In this document: positions 28,345-31,306 of the stretch, in pieces
Layout: each line of letters opens with the position of its first letter
How positions within the stretch are numbered: position 1 is the stretch's first letter
Assembly: GCA_046593925.1 (NCBI GenBank)
Contig: JBKJQN010000047.1
Coordinates: forward strand, 1-31,306
DNA: 31,306 bases
DNA from: JAYVYM01 sp046593925
GTDB lineage: Bacteria; Actinomycetota; Actinomycetes; Mycobacteriales; SCTD01
Direction: 5' to 3'
Position numbers and translations under genes: made by a program
The notes under the pieces: generated by a model
The model's database searches: none
The model's input: the letters and a program-made list of their open reading frames with translations, nothing else
Told to the model about the DNA's origin: nothing

Positions 28345-31140
28345 ATGACAGAGACGGTCAGCAGCGCAGCGCGTCAGGTGCCGCGTGCCGGCAACAGGCT
28401 GCACGTCGAGCGGGTCTATACGACTTCGGGCGTGCATCCTTACGACGAGGTCACCTGGGAGCGGCGGGACGTCGTCATGACCAACTGGCGTGACGGCTCG
28501 GTCAACTTTGAGCAGCGCGGTGTCGAGTTCCCGGAGTCGTGGTCGGTCAACGCCGCCAACATCGTCACAACGAAGTACTTCCGCGGTGCCGTCGGCGCGG
28601 ACAATCGGGAGTCGAGCCTGCGCCAGCTCATCGACCGAGTGGTGCGCAAGTACGCCGCGGCAGGTGCCGAGCACGGCTACTTCGCTGCCCCCGAGGATGC
28701 CGAGGTGTTCGAGCACGAGCTCACCTGGATGCTGCTGCACCAGGTGTTCAGCTTCAACAGCCCCGTCTGGTTCAACGTGGGCACCAGCGCGCCGCAGCAG
28801 GTCAGCGCCTGCTTCATCCTCGCTGTCGACGACCATATGGACTCGATCCTGAACTGGTACCGCGAGGAAGGGCTGATCTTCAAGGGCGGCTCAGGGGCTG
28901 GCCTGAACCTCTCGCGTATCCGCTCTTCCAAGGAGCTGCTGTCCTCCGGCGGCACGGCGTCCGGCCCGGTGTCGTTCATGCGCGGCGCGGACGCCTCCGC
29001 CGGAACCATCAAGAGCGGTGGCGCCACCCGCCGGGCCGCCAAGATGGTGGTGTTGGACGTGGACCACCCCGACATCGAGGAGTTCATTGACACGAAGGCG
29101 CGCGAGGAGGACAAGATCCGCGCGCTGCGTGACGCCGGCTTCGACATGGACCTCGGCGGCAAGGACATCGTCAGCGTCCAGTACCAGAACGCCAACAACT
29201 CGGTGCGCGTGAGCGACGAGTTCATGCGTACGGTCGAGCACGGCGAGCAGTTCGGGCTCCGGGCCCGGCTCGACGGCCGGGTGATCGAGACCGTGGACGC
29301 CCGGACCCTGTGGCGCAAGCTGGGTCAGGCCGCCTGGGAATGCGCCGATCCGGGCATCCAGTACGACGACACCATCAACGACTGGCACACCACGCCCGAG
29401 TCCGGCCGCATCACGGCCTCCAATCCCTGCAGCGAATACATGTCTTTGGACAACTCCTCCTGCAACCTGGCCTCGCTGAACCTCATGACGTTCCTGCGCC
29501 GGGACGGCACGTTCGACGCGAACCTGTTCGCGAAGTCCGTGGAGATCATCATCACCGCGATGGACATCTCCATCTGCTTTGCCGACTTCCCGACCATCCC
29601 GATCGGTGAGACGACCCGCGCGTTCCGTCAGCTCGGTATCGGCTACGCCAACCTCGGCGCGCTGCTGATGGCGACCGGCCACGCGTACGACTCGAAAGGC
29701 GGCCGGGCCCTCGCCGGCGCGATCACCTCGCTCATGACGGGCGTCGCATACAAGCGGTCGGCGGAGTTGGCCGCAATCGTCGGACCGTACGACGGGTACG
29801 CCCGCAACGCCGACAGCCACAAGCGCGTCATGCGCAAGCACGCCGCCGCGAACGACGCGGCGCGGGCCGTCGGGGCGGACGACGCGCGGATCCTGCGTGC
29901 GGCGACCAAGGCGTGGCAGGACTGCCTGGTGGCGGGTGAGAAGAACGGCTACCGCAACGCCCAGGCCTCTGTCATTGCCCCGACCGGCACCATCGGTCTG
30001 ATGATGGACTGCGATACCACTGGCCTGGAGCCTGACCTCGCGCTGGTGAAGTTCAAGAAGCTGGTCGGCGGTGGCTCGATGCAGATCGTCAACCAGACGG
30101 TGCCGCGGGCACTGCGCGCCCTGGGCTACCAGGAGGAGTCGGTCGAGGCGATCGTGGAACACATCGGCCAGCACGGGCACGTCATCGACGCCCCCGGCCT
30201 CAAGCCCGAGCACTACGAGGTCTTCGACTGCGCGATGGGCGCCCGGTCGATCAGCCCGATGGGGCACGTCAACATGATGGCGGCGATCCAACCGTTCGTG
30301 TCCGGCGCGCTGTCCAAGACAGTCAACCTGCCGGCCGAGGCGTCCGTCGAGGACGTCGAGAACGTCTACTTCCAGGGCTGGAAGCTGGGCCTGAAGGCGC
30401 TGGCGATCTACCGCAACAACAGCAAGGTCGGCCAGCCGCTGCAGGACAAGAAGTCCTTGGAGCAGACCACAGAGGTCACGCCCGCCGTGGAGTACCGCCC
30501 GACCCGCAAGCGGCTGCCGAAGAAGCGGCCGTCGCAGACCGTCTCCTTCTCCGTGGCCGGTGCCGAGGGCTACATGACCGCCGGCAGCTACCCCGACGAC
30601 GGGATCGGCGAAGTCTTCATCAAGATGAGCAAGCAGGGCAGCACGCTCGCCGGTGTGATGGACGCCTTCTCCGTCGCCATCTCGATCGGCTTGCAGTACG
30701 GCGTCCCGCTCGAGGCCTTTGTATCGAAGTTCACCAACATGCGTTTCGACCCGGCCGGTATGACCGACGACCCGGACGTCCGGATCGCCCAGTCGGTCAT
30801 GGACTACCTGTTCCGGCGACTGGCGCTGGACTACCTGCCTTACGAGAGGCGCACCGAGTTCGGCATCTTCACCGCCGAGGAGCGCGCGGCGACGGTGGCC
30901 GGCCAGTACGGTGGCGTCCAGACCGAGGACGAGGTCGACGTCGAGGGGCTCGCCCAGTCCGTGCAGGTTGCGGCGGTGCGCACCGCCCCGGCGCAGGTGC
31001 ATAGCTCCACCGAGCTGGTGGAGCGGCAGCAGGGCACCTCCGCCGACGCGCCGCTGTGCATGACCTGCGGCGTGAAGATGCGGCCCGCTGGCTCCTGCTA
31101 CGTGTGCGAGAGCTGTGGGAGCACCAGCGGCTGCAGCTGA
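28345..31140 (+). CDS. nrdJ: Vitamin B12-dependent (class II) ribonucleotide reductase NrdJ
   Basis: A 931-residue adenosylcobalamin-dependent reductase making deoxyribonucleotides from ribonucleotides; it needs no oxygen and no radical-generating second subunit. Active-site residues: redox pair Cys156 (VSACFIL) and Cys373 (NSSCNLASLNL), and radical/acid set Asn360-Cys362-Glu364 (NPCSEY). The nucleotide-binding loop region is SPMGHVNMMAA. The C-terminus has a CMTCG...SCYVCESCG...C Cys-rich tail that probably re-reduces the active site. The ATG at 28345 has GAGG 8 nt upstream; in-frame codons upstream to 28294 are not family-like. No cobalamin riboswitch is visible in the nrdR leader or the nrdR-nrdJ gap. 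Confidence 0.96.
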   Translation: MTETVSSAARQVPRAGNRLHVERVYTTSGVHPYDEVTWERRDVVMTNWRDGSVNFEQRGVEFPESWSVNAANIVTTKYFRGAVGADNRESSLRQLIDRVVRKYAAAGAEHGYFAAPEDAEVFEHELTWMLLHQVFSFNSPVWFNVGTSAPQQVSACFILAVDDHMDSILNWYREEGLIFKGGSGAGLNLSRIRSSKELLSSGGTASGPVSFMRGADASAGTIKSGGATRRAAKMVVLDVDHPDIEEFIDTKAREEDKIRALRDAGFDMDLGGKDIVSVQYQNANNSVRVSDEFMRTVEHGEQFGLRARLDGRVIETVDARTLWRKLGQAAWECADPGIQYDDTINDWHTTPESGRITASNPCSEYMSLDNSSCNLASLNLMTFLRRDGTFDANLFAKSVEIIITAMDISICFADFPTIPIGETTRAFRQLGIGYANLGALLMATGHAYDSKGGRALAGAITSLMTGVAYKRSAELAAIVGPYDGYARNADSHKRVMRKHAAANDAARAVGADDARILRAATKAWQDCLVAGEKNGYRNAQASVIAPTGTIGLMMDCDTTGLEPDLALVKFKKLVGGGSMQIVNQTVPRALRALGYQEESVEAIVEHIGQHGHVIDAPGLKPEHYEVFDCAMGARSISPMGHVNMMAAIQPFVSGALSKTVNLPAEASVEDVENVYFQGWKLGLKALAIYRNNSKVGQPLQDKKSLEQTTEVTPAVEYRPTRKRLPKKRPSQTVSFSVAGAEGYMTAGSYPDDGIGEVFIKMSKQGSTLAGVMDAFSVAISIGLQYGVPLEAFVSKFTNMRFDPAGMTDDPDVRIAQSVMDYLFRRLALDYLPYERRTEFGIFTAEERAATVAGQYGGVQTEDEVDVEGLAQSVQVAAVRTAPAQVHSSTELVERQQGTSADAPLCMTCGVKMRPAGSCYVCESCGSTSGCS

Positions 31141-31223
31141 TTCTCATTCAGGCCCGCGAGACACGAGATCTTCCGGGTGATGGCTGCCTCTGCTGCTCTG
31201 AAGTGTGCCCACTGGCTCCAGGC

Positions 31224-31249
31224 GGTCCTGCGCGCCATGTGGCAGGACC
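31224..31249. terminator. Inverted repeat downstream of nrdJ
   Basis: GGTCCTGC, 10 nt, GCAGGACC: a perfect 8-bp stem lying 83 bp after the nrdJ stop, in an otherwise gene-free 120-bp stretch. It may be a terminator for nrdJ and for the convergent frame at the right edge. Confidence 0.4.
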
Positions 31250-31262
31250 TTGTGCAGCACCC

Positions 31263-31306
31263 TCACCACGTCTTGAGGATGGCCAGCACGTGTTTGCGCT
31301 GGGCGT
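31263..31306 (-). CDS. Possible C-terminal end of a gene entering from the right edge
   Basis: On the minus strand a frame from the edge reads ...AQRKHVLAILKTW and stops at TGA (31265-31263). The short peptide looks protein-like, but 13 residues allow no assignment. Confidence 0.2.
   Translation of the reverse strand, partial: AQRKHVLAILKTW

Noticed and set aside
28891..31002. Long minus-strand open frame opposite nrdJ
   Set aside because: It is the shadow of the well-conserved nrdJ gene; no recognisable motif or ribosome site.
31141..31306. An insertion-sequence end after nrdJ
   Set aside because: There is an 8-bp inverted repeat and a short edge frame, but no terminal inverted repeat pair, target duplication or recognisable transposase in view.

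Overview
The window is high-GC DNA from an actinobacterium. Evidence for this is the frequent GTG starts, the GTGA/ATGA stop-start overlaps, several probable leaderless TANNNT promoters, LexA boxes of the CGAAC-N4-GTTCG type, a recA promoter resembling the PafBC (LexA-independent) type, and a mycothiol-ligase-like enzyme. From 11.2 kb rightwards the gene order is the classic actinobacterial block: DUF3046, recA, recX, gluABCD, miaB, miaA, dapF, hflX, lexA, an SOS LysM protein, nrdR. This resembles Corynebacterium and Mycobacterium, but the class II reductase nrdJ and the inserted genes point to another order (Frankiales or Geodermatophilales-like is a guess).

Left part, 1-11.0 kb (more variable). 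After a gene fragment come an MFS exporter (minus), an ECF sigma factor coupled by ATGA to an O6-alkylguanine-DNA methyltransferase, and a convergent giant Lhr-type helicase. Divergent from lhr is a GNAT/acyl-CoA-synthetase fusion of the PatA protein-acetyltransferase type, whose synthetase half seems to have lost its catalytic His loop. A TfoX-domain fragment and a VapBC toxin-antitoxin pair follow. The toxin ORF lacks a normal start codon upstream of its first catalytic Asp.

Middle, 11.2-18.2 kb. recA has two stacked candidate promoters: a LexA box inside a -35/-10 pair, and a PafBC-like element 45 bp downstream. recX follows, then an inserted MshC/CysRS-like ligase, then a complete glutamate-type ABC importer (ATPase, lipoprotein receptor, two permeases) and a small lipoprotein. 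A strong hairpin separates these from a convergent secreted serine protease.

Right part, 19.3-31.1 kb. miaB, an SCP2-like gene and miaA are translationally coupled tRNA-modification genes. dapF overlaps an SCO6745-family gene. hflX is coupled to a two-domain VOC protein. lexA and a divergent membrane-LysM gene (ChiZ/DivS/YneA-like division inhibitor) share a region with two LexA boxes and a PafBC-like element. nrdR-nrdJ (repressor plus B12-dependent ribonucleotide reductase) has a good promoter followed by two NrdR-like boxes 31 bp apart and a cluster of DnaA-box-like sequences.

The common thread is genome maintenance: alkyl repair (Ogt), Lhr helicase, RecA/RecX, LexA, SOS division arrest and dNTP supply. 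I see no CRISPR array, tRNA, rRNA or complete IS element. Most genes belong to known families. The most novel points are regulatory (the recA, lexA and nrdR promoters) and the odd vapC, PatA-like and MshC-like genes.
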